Positions 26,331 to 35,073 are shown, counted from the first letter of the stretch. The stretch is DNA of 64,000 nt from Falsiphaeobacter marinintestinus (GCF_007923355.1 NZ_VOGO01000006.1:272756-336755); one strand, 5' to 3'. The notes: generated from the letters alone by a model not told the origin. Numbers and translations: made by a program.

Positions 26331-28600
26331 GCATGATCGATCCTGGGGAACCGTTGCCGGAACAAGTAAAACGGCAGTCTAAGATCATTGATGCCCTAAT
26401 CCGTCGGGCCAGCCAGCAGAAAGATGTGAGCCCATCCGCCTACCGCGCTTTTCAATCAGCGATTGATTTGCAACATCAGGTTGCGGCCCAGACGCTGGAA
26501 CTGGAAAGCGCGCGATATGAACGTGAACGCACACGCAAAGCGCTTGCCGAAGCGCTTGCCTCGATGGAAGAAGGGTTCGCGCTGTTCTCTGACGGTCAAT
26601 TGAACATTTGCAACGAATTGTTCAGAGGACTTCTGCCAGACATTTCAGCTCGGATTGTGCCGCAGCTTGAACTGAAACAATACTTTGATCTGATGGCCGC
26701 CAGTCGGCATCTCGTGTCGACCGACCGCAAGCTAATCAACGTACCAGAGGCGCTCGAGGGGCGGAACGATTCCGGATCGGTGGTGTCAGTTGTCGCAGAA
26801 GTGGCAAAAGATCGATGGTATCAATTGAGCGCCCAAAAAACGTCTCCTGAGAATACTGTGCTGTTGCTGACTGAAATCACCGCTTTGGTGCAGCATAACC
26901 GACGTGAAAAAGAGCACCTGATCGACCGGCAGGCGGATTACCTGCGCGCGGTTTTCCAGAATATGAGTGCAGGGGTCTGCACCTTTTCTGCCGACGGACA
27001 GGTCATGATGCACAACGGGCGTTTCAGGGATATTTTGGGTGTACCGCTCTCTATTCTGCAACCCGGAACACCATTACTTTCGTTGATAGACTATATAAAA
27101 AGTCGCAATCTGATCGAAAGCAGCGTGATGGCGCTGATGGACTCCTGGCGTCAGGAAATGGACAGCAAAGGGTCGCTGACCCGTCGGGTGTCACATGGTG
27201 GCGGGCGGGTCTTGGATGTCTATGCAAACGTTCTGCCAGATGGCCGATTTTTGGTTGAACTGAAGGACGTCACGCTTGAAGCGCGATCAACCGAGATGCT
27301 GGAAAACCGGGTGATGGAGCGTACAGCAGAACTGACGCGCGCCAATGCCAAGCTGACCCGGCAATACGAAGAAAAGGCGCGTGTCGAAGAAGAACTGCGC
27401 GTGGCCAAAGAGCGGGCGGAAGCCGCTGTTTCATCCAAAACCCGATTTCTTGCCGCCGCGAGCCATGATCTGTTGCAGCCGATCAATGCGGCCAAGCTGC
27501 TGATTTCCACCCTGCAGGAAACCACCCGCGACACCAAATTTTTCCCTATGCTAGAGCGGCTTGAGGGCGCGTTCGCCTCGGCCGAGTATTTGCTGCATTC
27601 GTTGTTGGACATATCGCGACTTGAAAGCGCCGATCCTGATACGGTGTCGCCCAGTGATGTCTGCCTTGGGGTCGTCATGATGGGGGTCATGTCAGATCAG
27701 TTGTTGCTGGCAGAGCAAAAATCAGTTCGGCTGGATCTTGTGCCGAGTTCGGTATTTGTCCGCTCTGACCCGGTTTATTTGCTGCGGTCTGTGCAGAATC
27801 TTGTCGTCAATGCGATCCAATACACCAACCCGGGTGGCCGGGTGCTTTTTGGCTGTCGGCGCAAAGGCAACAAGGTTGTTCTGGAAGTCTGGGACACTGG
27901 GATCGGCATTGCGCGCAAGGACCAAGCGCGCATTTTTGACGAATTCACCCGCGCTGAAAATGTGCCAATCGGATCAGGCGTAGGTCTGGGATTGTCTGTT
28001 GTTGATCGGGCCTGCAGATTGTTGGGGCACCGTTTGAGCGTTCGATCCAAACCGGGGCGCGGATCCGTATTCAGCATCGAAATGGACGTTGTGGACGGCG
28101 TAACCCCAGAAGCAGCACCTCATGTCCCACTGCGCGAGTTGGGAAACCTTTCAGCCGACTACATCGTCATGATGATCGAGAACGACGCAGATGTGCTATA
28201 TGGCGCGACGCAATGGCTGGAGCAGTGGGGCGTTAGTGTTTTGCCCGCGAGTTCGACCGCGCAGGCGATGGAATTGGCGTCAGATATCGGTATCGCGCCG
28301 GACATAATTCTAGCCGACTACCAACTGGATGGATCCGACACAGGTATTCGGGCAATTGCGGATATCCGGGCGATGACCAAGACCCACGTGCCCGCTATCC
28401 TCATCACTGCGGACCAGAGCGACGCTGTTCGACGGCTTGGTAAGCAGCACGATGTGTCCGTGATGACGAAACCAGCGGATCTTACCCGCCTGCGTGCGCT
28501 GATCGAATGGAAAATTCGCTGGGAGTCATCAACACCCCAAAAACCCGAGCAATCCGCGAGGGCGGTACAGACAAAAGTCGGCGGTGACAGGGATGGCTGA
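26327..28600 (+). CDS. PAS-containing hybrid histidine kinase with C-terminal receiver (NahK/ErcS'-like)
   Basis: 757 residues from TTG 26327 (TTGA overlap, AGGAG six bases ahead); an ATG at 26333 is nearly as good. N-terminal coiled coil (LQHQVAAQTLELESARYERERTRKAL region), two PAS-like segments (SMEEGFALFSDGQ and NMSAGVCTFSADGQVMMHNG), a second coiled coil, then HisKA with RFLAAASHDLLQPINAAKLL. The HATPase domain has NAIQYTNPGG and VGLGLSVVDRACRLLGH, and a receiver domain has DIILADYQLDGSDTG. No membrane helices are seen. It probably takes its input from the adjacent FIST protein and acts on the LuxR-type regulator. Confidence 0.9.
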   Translation: MSMIDPGEPLPEQVKRQSKIIDALIRRASQQKDVSPSAYRAFQSAIDLQHQVAAQTLELESARYERERTRKALAEALASMEEGFALFSDGQLNICNELFRGLLPDISARIVPQLELKQYFDLMAASRHLVSTDRKLINVPEALEGRNDSGSVVSVVAEVAKDRWYQLSAQKTSPENTVLLLTEITALVQHNRREKEHLIDRQADYLRAVFQNMSAGVCTFSADGQVMMHNGRFRDILGVPLSILQPGTPLLSLIDYIKSRNLIESSVMALMDSWRQEMDSKGSLTRRVSHGGGRVLDVYANVLPDGRFLVELKDVTLEARSTEMLENRVMERTAELTRANAKLTRQYEEKARVEEELRVAKERAEAAVSSKTRFLAAASHDLLQPINAAKLLISTLQETTRDTKFFPMLERLEGAFASAEYLLHSLLDISRLESADPDTVSPSDVCLGVVMMGVMSDQLLLAEQKSVRLDLVPSSVFVRSDPVYLLRSVQNLVVNAIQYTNPGGRVLFGCRRKGNKVVLEVWDTGIGIARKDQARIFDEFTRAENVPIGSGVGLGLSVVDRACRLLGHRLSVRSKPGRGSVFSIEMDVVDGVTPEAAPHVPLRELGNLSADYIVMMIENDADVLYGATQWLEQWGVSVLPASSTAQAMELASDIGIAPDIILADYQLDGSDTGIRAIADIRAMTKTHVPAILITADQSDAVRRLGKQHDVSVMTKPADLTRLRALIEWKIRWESSTPQKPEQSARAVQTKVGGDRDG

Positions 28601-28612
28601 TGCTCGCACACT

Positions 28613-28625
28613 CCTCTCTGAGAGG
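28613..28625 (+). promoter_or_regulatory. Small inverted repeat overlapping a ribosome-binding site
   Basis: CCTCT-CTG-AGAGG forms a five-base-pair stem whose right arm is the GAGAGGA ribosome site of the gene at 28634. It could limit translation of that gene. This is visible but short and may be chance. Confidence 0.3.
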
Positions 28626-28633
28626 ACATGATT

Positions 28634-29296
28634 ATGATCAGACGCACCTTGGCCGCAGGCCTTTTCGCGATTTTCGTTGCAGGGATCGGGGCTGCAACGC
28701 CGCTGGACGGCGCAAAGACCTATGACATGCTGTTTCGCAATGGCACCTTGGATGAGATTAGCCGAGATGCCGCTCTGATCTATAACCGCGATGTCGTTAA
28801 CACGCTGAATCCTGAATTGGCCGAACGCGACTCCGGCGATATTGCTTTGACGTTTCGCGACGGTCAGGCGACGATGGCGATGCTGGAATTCCGACAGGAT
28901 GACAAACATCGCGTGTTGGGGACGTTTCCGGCAAGTGTTGGCAACCCGATGATCATGTATTTCTACGAGGCTGTTGTGCGCGACATGGCTGAAACGACCG
29001 GTGGCAGCCCGTTTTACATCCGCAACCGTGTGAAAGAAGCGTTGATCAAGCCATCGGATCTTGAGCAGGGAGAAGCCCAGTATGAAGGGCGAACCGTCAA
29101 AACTCAGATCATCCGGCTCTTTCCGTTTGCCGACGACAAGAACAAAGAGCGGATGAAGGGTTTTGGCGACCTTGAGTTGCGCGTGACGATGTCCGAGGAC
29201 GTGCCGGGCTGGTACTTGAGTTTGGTTGCCGAAGCCGCCGGAGGTTCCGTGTTCCGGTCAGAGCTACAATTTCAACGCCTTGACGGTGCGCAATGA
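28634..29296 (+). CDS. Secreted protein of unknown function in the quinoprotein cluster
   Basis: 220 residues from ATG 28634 (GAGAGGA eight bases before); ATG 28628 is too close to that site. A signal peptide (MIRRTLAAGLFAIFVAGIGA) leads to a mature protein of about 200 residues without cysteines or membrane segments. Distinct features are LDGAKTYDMLFRNGTLDEI, then SVGNPMIMYFYEAVVRDMAE, MKGFGDLELRVTMSEDVPGWYLSLVAEA. I do not recognise the family. It ends in ATGA overlap with the next small gene, forming a pair just before the SoxYZ-like and metallohydrolase genes, so a periplasmic role in alcohol oxidation is likely by context. Confidence 0.82.
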   Translation: MIRRTLAAGLFAIFVAGIGAATPLDGAKTYDMLFRNGTLDEISRDAALIYNRDVVNTLNPELAERDSGDIALTFRDGQATMAMLEFRQDDKHRVLGTFPASVGNPMIMYFYEAVVRDMAETTGGSPFYIRNRVKEALIKPSDLEQGEAQYEGRTVKTQIIRLFPFADDKNKERMKGFGDLELRVTMSEDVPGWYLSLVAEAAGGSVFRSELQFQRLDGAQ

Positions 29297-29652
29297 CCTG
29301 TCGGCGGCTTGCCTGCACGATGGTCGTGTCCCTTTTTACTGCGGGCAGCGCAATGGCCCAGTCGGTTGCGGATCGTCTGAATGACTATCCCACAGCAGCG
29401 CGGGCGGATTATGTTTTCGCCTGCATGGTCACGAATGGGCAGACCCGCGAAATGCTGGACAAATGCGCTTGTTCAATCGACGAAATCGCGTCGATCCTTC
29501 CGTACGACGAATACCTTCAGGCTGAGACGGTTTTGTCTATGCGCCGGGTTGGAGGCGAGAGAATGGCGATTTTCCAAAGCTCTGCTGCGGCGGAAAACCT
29601 GGTGGCAGGATTAAGGCGCGCGCAGGCAGAAGCGGAAATCGTCTGTTTTTGA
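29293..29652 (+). CDS. Small secreted cysteine-containing protein, unknown function
   Basis: 119 residues, ATGA overlap with the preceding gene. Signal peptide ends at SAMA-QS. The mature part has four cysteines arranged as YVFACMVTNGQ, LDKCACSIDEIA and the C-terminal VCF, which could form two disulfides or a metal site. YDEYLQAETVLSMRR sits between. I do not know its function. The tight coupling to the 220-residue secreted protein suggests that they act together in the periplasm. Confidence 0.8.
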   Translation: MTCRRLACTMVVSLFTAGSAMAQSVADRLNDYPTAARADYVFACMVTNGQTREMLDKCACSIDEIASILPYDEYLQAETVLSMRRVGGERMAIFQSSAAAENLVAGLRRAQAEAEIVCF

Positions 29653-29856
29653 TCCAAGAGTGTACCGAATTCTGCGGTCAATCCGTTTTGATCATAATTA
29701 GATTAACAATCTATCAGCCGCGAAGTGAAAATTTTGAAAACAGTTAAACAATGAAATTGTTGTATCGTTGAAACATGACGCTCACCCGAAAAATGCCACT
29801 TATGCAATCTTAGGTGGCATGTGGTTATTTAACCTGTTTCGGGTCCTGCCTTTTGG
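29653..29856. other. Convergent intergenic region with weak bidirectional hairpin
   Basis: Between two convergent genes. An inverted repeat ATGCCAC (29793-29799) / GTGGCAT (29814-29820) with a 14-base loop could end transcription from both sides. There is no strong U-tract, so it is a weak call. Confidence 0.35.
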
Positions 29857-30672
29857 TTAACCGTTGACGGATTTTGGCAATACAGTTTCAAAGGCGTTGC
29901 CTTCGGTATCGGTTGCCTTGACCGTCAGATCAGTTGATCCATTATCGTCATAAGAAAAGCGGAACACCGGGTTTTCCGAGATGGAAATGCCGCCATCCAT
30001 TGTGAACAGCAGTTCGTCTCCCTGCCAGACTTCCATGTGGTCAATGAAATGCGCCGGGATGAAAAGCTGTGTCACCTGATCACGTTGCAACCCCGAATAA
30101 TTGGGGTGCCGGATCATGATCTGCGCTTCTCGACGGGGTGTCGACATCTGGGCGCTGCCGTCTTCAAACTGGCGTAACTTCATCTTGCCCAAGCCCGCAA
30201 GCGCGGCTTCGGGATCTTTTGTGGCGGGTGCGGAACAGCCACCCGAGGCTTTGACATAGCGGCCTGTCATATGCAGCCCGTCAGGTGTTTCAGCGATGAC
30301 CCGAACGTTGGAATATTGGTTCACCCGCACCCGTAGTTCAAAATCCAGTTGCCCCATAGCTTTGCCGAAACCAAAGACCGCGGCAACCGGTGCGGGGTTT
30401 TCATCAATGACCACAGTTGCAGCAGTGATGGTGGCACCGGTGTCCACCTGCTTGAGAACAATGGGAACTGTGGCGGCATCATGCGCGCGATAGGGGGCGT
30501 CAATGTTGAGCAGCCCATCGGCACTTGCAAGGACCGCATCGCCGACGACATCGCCCCGCAGATCCACCCAGGTTTCGCTTTCTGTGAGCGGATTCTGTAC
30601 GGTCTCGGAGGCCCAGGACGGGCCAGCAACCAGAGTAGCCATCAAGGCCGCAGTTGTCAGTTTGAAGAACAT
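29857..30672 (-). CDS. Quinoprotein dehydrogenase-associated SoxYZ-like carrier protein (copy 1)
   Basis: 271 residues, start 30672 with AAGGAG seven bases upstream; the longer frame adds residues before the signal peptide (MFFKLTTAALMATLVAG). The N-terminal SoxY-like half runs to the family cysteine in YVKASGGCSAPATKD (about residue 160). The C-terminal SoxZ-like half has REAQIMIRHPNYSGLQRDQVTQLFIPAHFI and ISISENPVFRFSY, ending VLPKSVNG. In sulfur oxidation SoxYZ carries substrates on a cysteine. The fused SoxYZ-like proteins beside PQQ enzymes have an unproven carrier role. A second copy lies at 39003-39815. Confidence 0.88.
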   Translation of the reverse strand: MFFKLTTAALMATLVAGPSWASETVQNPLTESETWVDLRGDVVGDAVLASADGLLNIDAPYRAHDAATVPIVLKQVDTGATITAATVVIDENPAPVAAVFGFGKAMGQLDFELRVRVNQYSNVRVIAETPDGLHMTGRYVKASGGCSAPATKDPEAALAGLGKMKLRQFEDGSAQMSTPRREAQIMIRHPNYSGLQRDQVTQLFIPAHFIDHMEVWQGDELLFTMDGGISISENPVFRFSYDDNGSTDLTVKATDTEGNAFETVLPKSVNG

Positions 30673-30854
30673 TCTGGGCTCCTTCGACATTAAAGCTTGC
30701 GTTTTATCGCATTTCTCAAGGGACAATCATACCGATACCTAAGGTTGATTGGGTTTCACGATATCGTGTGGAAGACTGTCCGGTGCATTTTGCAATAGTG
30801 TTTTAACTGTTGAGAGGCGGAAGAACTTGGCCGCAAGAACACGGGAGAGTGAAT
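30673..30854. promoter_or_regulatory. Divergent promoter region between SoxYZ-like carrier and metallohydrolase genes
   Basis: 182 bases between start codons on opposite strands. The dyad CACGATATCGTG at about 30757-30768 is a perfect 12-base palindrome in the middle of the region and is a candidate operator. Confidence 0.4.
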
Positions 30855-31898
30855 ATGTTTGAAGCGATTGTCTCTTTGTGTCTGACGCTTGCTGAAGGGC
30901 CATGCCGAGACCAGTTGCTGCCGGGGTACGAGGCCGAAACAATCGAAGCCTGCACGGGATCACTTGCCGCCTCGCCCCCGGTATTCACCACATTAGAAGC
31001 GGGCAGTGTTCAAGGTGCCCCCATGTGCAAGCGGGCCGCAGAGGCGCTTGACGTGACCGAAGTGTCCCCGGGCGTATTTGTGCATATCGGGCGGATCGAA
31101 GAGCCCGATAGCACCAACCGGGGGGATGTCAGCAATCTCGGGTTTATCATCGGCAAAACAGGAGTCGCGGTCATCGATACGGGTACCGCAAGGTGGATGG
31201 GCGAGGCGATGTGGCGCGCCATCCGGTTGCGGACAAACCTGCCCGTGACCCACGTCGTTCTGACCCATATGCACCCGGACCACGTTCTTGGAATGGCACC
31301 TTTTGCCGCCGCTGGGGCAAAGCTTGTCAGTCACGCGAACCTGCCTCGTGCGTTGTCGGACCGGCAGGCCAATTACCTTGAGAGCCTGGATCGCTTGATC
31401 GGCACCAAGGACTTTCTTGGAACCCAGATTGTTGCCATGGACACATTGGTGATGGACACGTTCGAAATCGATTTGGGCGGGCGTGTGCTGGAGGTGCGGG
31501 CTTGGCCCACGGCGCATACCGGGACCGATCTTACCGTGTTGGACAAGACCACGCGGACGCTTTTTGCAGGTGATCTGGTTTTCCACCGACACACCCCGGC
31601 GCTGGATGGTCGGTTGGTTGGCTGGCGTGCAGTCCTGGAAGATCTGAAAGCGATGGATCTGGAGCGCGTGGTGCCGGGGCATGGCGGCCCGGCCTTGGAC
31701 TGGCCGCATGGTGCGACGGCCATGGTGCGATACCTGAGCGTTCTGGAAACTGAGACACGACAAGCGATTGATGCTGGCGCCAGACTGGGCGATGCCGTTG
31801 AGACCATTGCCCAGAGTGAAGCTGAGCATTGGGAGTTATTCGAGGCCTATAACCCGCGAAACGCGACCGTCGCCTTTACCGAATTGGAGTGGGAATGA
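30855..31898 (+). CDS. Quinoprotein relay system zinc metallohydrolase (metallo-beta-lactamase fold)
   Basis: 347 residues, start 30855 (MFEAIVSLCLTLAEG), with GGGAGAG about six bases ahead. An N-terminal extension with cysteines (GPCRDQLLPGYEAETIEACTG) precedes the metallo-beta-lactamase domain. The zinc motif THMHPDH gives H138, H140, D142 and H143; AHTGTD and the terminal GHGG supply the remaining ligands. It matches the SoxH-related hydrolases found with SoxYZ-like carriers and PQQ dehydrogenases. The presumed job is hydrolysis of a carrier-bound thioester or similar intermediate in the periplasm; this is unproven. Confidence 0.9.
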   Translation: MFEAIVSLCLTLAEGPCRDQLLPGYEAETIEACTGSLAASPPVFTTLEAGSVQGAPMCKRAAEALDVTEVSPGVFVHIGRIEEPDSTNRGDVSNLGFIIGKTGVAVIDTGTARWMGEAMWRAIRLRTNLPVTHVVLTHMHPDHVLGMAPFAAAGAKLVSHANLPRALSDRQANYLESLDRLIGTKDFLGTQIVAMDTLVMDTFEIDLGGRVLEVRAWPTAHTGTDLTVLDKTTRTLFAGDLVFHRHTPALDGRLVGWRAVLEDLKAMDLERVVPGHGGPALDWPHGATAMVRYLSVLETETRQAIDAGARLGDAVETIAQSEAEHWELFEAYNPRNATVAFTELEWE

Positions 31899-31907
31899 CG
31901 GAAGCAT

Positions 31908-32531
31908 TTATCCCTTGGTTTCGGCGACCTGTTGTAGCATTTGCGCAATGCTGAACAACCTGCGTTCAATCAGGATCGGCGTCTCGCATAGATACTGAAT
32001 ACTGCGTTGGCGATCTGTATAAATGATCTGATCCCAGTCAAGCTGTTCCTCCAGCGCATCGACGCGGTCATAATCAGGTTCAGACTTGGCCATGATAACA
32101 TCCATCTCGGCGCGAGACCTGTCGATCTGGTCTGCCAGTGCGATCTGCCCAAAGGAAAAGTCTTCGATTCCGCTGATGATACGGGTTCGGCGCTTAGACA
32201 ATGCATCGAAGGTGCGGGCAAAAACCAGACCAAGAAGCTTCGGATCGCCATGATGCTCGGTGGCAAAGGCTGCAACATGCGGCTGAACGTCATCCAGATT
32301 TAGCCGTCTTAAGGACAGGTAATTTGCCAATTCGTCAATCTGTGTGCGGAGTTTCTCATCCGCAGGTAAATCTGTGGAGTCCACGGGAAACGGCCACATT
32401 AGCGCCATGGATAGTTTTTCTACCTTGCGTTGCACGCATGGCCATGTTGGATCTGAAAAATCCGCCGCCGTTCCGGGCAAGGCCGGTGCGATAAGAGCCA
32501 GTGCCATAAAGAGGGTCTTAAGCAAGTTCAT
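31908..32531 (-). CDS. Secreted protein of unknown function (quinoprotein cluster)
   Basis: 207 residues, start 32531 with GGAG about eight bases upstream; signal peptide MNLLKTLFMALALIAPALPG. The mature protein is helical and begins ADFSDPTWPCVQRKVEKLSMALMWPFP. It has two cysteines, the second in IQYLCETPILIERRL near the C-terminus, which may form a disulfide. No known domain is recognised. It sits convergent with the metallohydrolase and divergent from the formaldehyde dehydrogenase, inside the alcohol-oxidation cluster, so a periplasmic role there is likely by position only. Confidence 0.8.
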   Translation of the reverse strand: MNLLKTLFMALALIAPALPGTAADFSDPTWPCVQRKVEKLSMALMWPFPVDSTDLPADEKLRTQIDELANYLSLRRLNLDDVQPHVAAFATEHHGDPKLLGLVFARTFDALSKRRTRIISGIEDFSFGQIALADQIDRSRAEMDVIMAKSEPDYDRVDALEEQLDWDQIIYTDRQRSIQYLCETPILIERRLFSIAQMLQQVAETKG

Positions 32532-32697
32532 CAGGTGTCTCCAGCTTGTACATCGACCATGGTCAAGCATCGCGCGCAAGTTGACTGCGACCAATACCCA
32601 CTATTGTCGTAATTGTTTTGTCAAACATGCAGTCACCATACTGATCCCAACGCAAAGCTGGCAATTCAGCGCCAAAAATGCCCGGGAGAATACTTAC

Positions 32698-33810
32698 ATG
32701 CGCACAAGAGCGGCGGTAGCCCTTGAAGCAGGCAAGCCACTAGAAATCATGGAGGTCAATCTCGAAGGCCCAAAGCGTGGCGAGGTTTTGGTGGAAATCA
32801 AGGCGACGGGCCTGTGTCACACCGATGAATTTACCCGCTCTGGTGAAGATCCTGAAGGGATTTTTCCGACGATTCTGGGCCATGAGGGGGCCGGGATTGT
32901 GCTTGAGGTCGGCGAAGGTGTCACCACTCTGGAGCCGGGCGATCATGTGATCCCATTGTACACGCCGGAATGCCGCGAATGCGAGTATTGCCTGTCGGGC
33001 AAAACCAACCTGTGCCAGAAAATTCGCGTCACGCAAGGACGCGGTCAGCTTCCCGATGGGACCACCCGGTTCTCCATGCTCGATGGTACACCGATCTACC
33101 ATTACATGGGCTGTTCGACGTTCGCCAATCATACAGTGGTGCCCGAGATTGCGCTGGCCAAGGTGCGCAAGGACGCGCCGTTTGACAAGATTTGCTACAT
33201 CGGCTGCGGCGTGACCACCGGCATCGGGGCTGTCATCAATACGGCCAAGGTCGAAATTGGCTCGCGGTGCGTGGTCTTCGGACTGGGCGGCATCGGGTTG
33301 AACGTCATTCAAGGGTTGCGCATGGCGGGGGCCGATCAGGTTGTTGGCGTCGATTTGAACGACGACAAGGAAGAGACCGGTCGGTATTTCGGCATGACCG
33401 ACTTTGTGAATCCCACGAAAGTGAATGGTGACATGGTCGAACACCTGGTGGAACTGACCGGCGGCGGCGCGGATTACACGTTTGATGCCACGGGCAACAC
33501 GACCGTAATGCGCACTGCGTTGGAAGCCGCACACAAAGGCTGGGGCGAAAGCATCATCATCGGTGTGGCCCCCGCAGGTGCCGAGATTTCAACCCGTCCA
33601 TTCCAACTGGTCACAGGTCGCGTCTGGCGCGGGACTGCGTTTGGTGGGGCCAAGGGGCGCACGGATGTCCCAAAAATCGTGGACTGGTACATGGACGGCA
33701 AGATTGAGATTGATCCGATGATCACCCACAAGCTGAAGCTTGAAGAGATCAACCACGGCTTTGACCTGATGCATGAAGGCAAATCCATCCGGGCTGTCGT
33801 GGAGTTCTGA
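32698..33810 (+). CDS. frmA: S-(hydroxymethyl)glutathione dehydrogenase (class III alcohol dehydrogenase)
   Basis: 370 residues from ATG 32698 with GGGAG nine bases ahead; a longer open frame begins in the gene on the other strand and is rejected. Catalytic zinc ligands are C40 (GLCHTDEF) and H62/E63 (GHEGAG). The structural zinc site is C92, C95, C98 and C106 (CRECEYCLSGKTNLC). The NAD-binding motif is GLGGIGLNVIQG. It oxidises the spontaneous adduct of formaldehyde and glutathione to S-formylglutathione in the cytoplasm. The hydrolase for the product follows six bases later. Confidence 0.96.
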   Translation: MRTRAAVALEAGKPLEIMEVNLEGPKRGEVLVEIKATGLCHTDEFTRSGEDPEGIFPTILGHEGAGIVLEVGEGVTTLEPGDHVIPLYTPECRECEYCLSGKTNLCQKIRVTQGRGQLPDGTTRFSMLDGTPIYHYMGCSTFANHTVVPEIALAKVRKDAPFDKICYIGCGVTTGIGAVINTAKVEIGSRCVVFGLGGIGLNVIQGLRMAGADQVVGVDLNDDKEETGRYFGMTDFVNPTKVNGDMVEHLVELTGGGADYTFDATGNTTVMRTALEAAHKGWGESIIIGVAPAGAEISTRPFQLVTGRVWRGTAFGGAKGRTDVPKIVDWYMDGKIEIDPMITHKLKLEEINHGFDLMHEGKSIRAVVEF

Positions 33811-33815
33811 GTGAC

Positions 33816-34640
33816 ATGGAGTTGATCTCAGAAAACCGGAGTTTTGGGGGAAGCCAGAAGGTCTTTCGACACTCGTCAAACACGTGTGGTTGCGAGATGA
33901 CGTTTGCCGCCTATGTGCCGCCTCAGGCGGAAATCGGGCCGGTACCGGTTTTGTGGTATCTCAGCGGGCTGTCCTGCACCCACGAAAACGCGATGACCAA
34001 AGCTGGGTTCCAGGAACACGCCGCCGAACATGGGCTGGCTGTGATCTTTCCCGACACCTCGCCGCGAGGCGTCGGTGTCAGCGATGATGCGGCCTATGAT
34101 CTTGGTCAGGGTGCCGGGTTCTATGTCAACGCGACCCGCGACCCGTGGAAGACCAATTACAACATGTACGACTACATCGTCACCGAGCTGAGATCGGTTG
34201 TCATGTCCCATCTGCCATTGCAAGACCGTCATGGCATTACAGGTCATTCGATGGGCGGGCACGGCGCAATCACGATCGCGATCCGCAATGCCGATCTGTT
34301 CGAATCGCTGTCTGCGTTCGCGCCAATCGCGCAACCCACCCAGTCAGATTGGGGGCGCAAACAGCTAAGCGCCTATCTTGGCGATGATGAAAGCACCTGG
34401 GCCGAATATGACGCGACCCTGCTGTTGGAAGAATATGGCTGGAAAGGTGATCTGCTGGTTGATCAGGGATCGCGTGACCAGTTTCTCGACTTGCTGATGC
34501 CCGAGGCACTGGCGGACATGATGGCGCGGCGTCGGCAGCCGGGTCAGGTGCGCATGCAGCAAGGCTACGATCATTCGTATTTCTTTGTGAATAGTTTTGC
34601 CCGCGATCACGTCGCCTGGCATGCCGGACGCCTGAATTAG
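33816..34640 (+). CDS. fghA: S-formylglutathione hydrolase
   Basis: 274 residues. An alpha/beta hydrolase of the esterase D family: SGLSCTHENAMTKAGFQ holds the oxyanion region, GHSMGGHGA carries the catalytic S145, and the acid and histidine are in VDQGSRDQFL and YDHSYFF. It releases formate and glutathione from S-formylglutathione. It is directly coupled to the dehydrogenase and followed by cytochrome c and xoxF, so the methanol-to-formate path is encoded in one stretch. Confidence 0.96.
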   Translation: MELISENRSFGGSQKVFRHSSNTCGCEMTFAAYVPPQAEIGPVPVLWYLSGLSCTHENAMTKAGFQEHAAEHGLAVIFPDTSPRGVGVSDDAAYDLGQGAGFYVNATRDPWKTNYNMYDYIVTELRSVVMSHLPLQDRHGITGHSMGGHGAITIAIRNADLFESLSAFAPIAQPTQSDWGRKQLSAYLGDDESTWAEYDATLLLEEYGWKGDLLVDQGSRDQFLDLLMPEALADMMARRRQPGQVRMQQGYDHSYFFVNSFARDHVAWHAGRLN

Positions 34641-34671
34641 CTAACTCACGACTGACCCAGAGAGGATCAAT

Positions 34672-35073
34672 ATGTTGAAAAGAAGTGTCGCGGTTACCCT
34701 TTTGGCCATGCTTCCCGGCGGGGTGTTTGCTGATGACCACGTCACCGGTGATGCGACGGCCGGCGAAAAGGTGTTCCGCAAATGCAAGGCGTGCCATGCA
34801 GTCGGAGAGGGAGCCGAGAACAAGGTGGGGCCGATCCTGAACGGTGTTGTTGATCGCACCGTCTCTGCGGTGCCTGACTTCAAATACTCAGACGTTCTGA
34901 TCGAACTGGGCGCATCCGGCCAAACCTGGACCCCGGAAGAGTTGGCGGCATTCCTGGAAAAACCGCGTGCGTATGCCAAAGGCACGAAGATGTCCTTTGC
35001 CGGGCTGCGCAAGGAAGACGACCGCAAGAACATAATCGCTTACCTCGCGACCTTTTCGGAGGAGGGATCGTGA
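34672..35073 (+). CDS. Periplasmic class I cytochrome c (c2/c550-like)
   Basis: 133 residues with a signal peptide ending at VFA-DD. A single heme site CKACH uses C38, C41 and H42; the axial methionine is probably in KGTKMSFAG near residue 105. GPILNGVVDRTVSAVPDFKYSDV is typical of the cytochrome c2/isocytochrome family. It is likely an electron acceptor downstream of XoxG, or for XoxF itself, passing electrons to a terminal oxidase. AGAGGA lies six bases before the start. It lies between fghA and xoxF. Confidence 0.92.
   Translation: MLKRSVAVTLLAMLPGGVFADDHVTGDATAGEKVFRKCKACHAVGEGAENKVGPILNGVVDRTVSAVPDFKYSDVLIELGASGQTWTPEELAAFLEKPRAYAKGTKMSFAGLRKEDDRKNIIAYLATFSEEGS

Noticed and set aside
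27466..28100. Membrane-bound kinase
   Set aside because: No hydrophobic segment long enough for a membrane helix occurs in the hybrid kinase, so it is taken as soluble.
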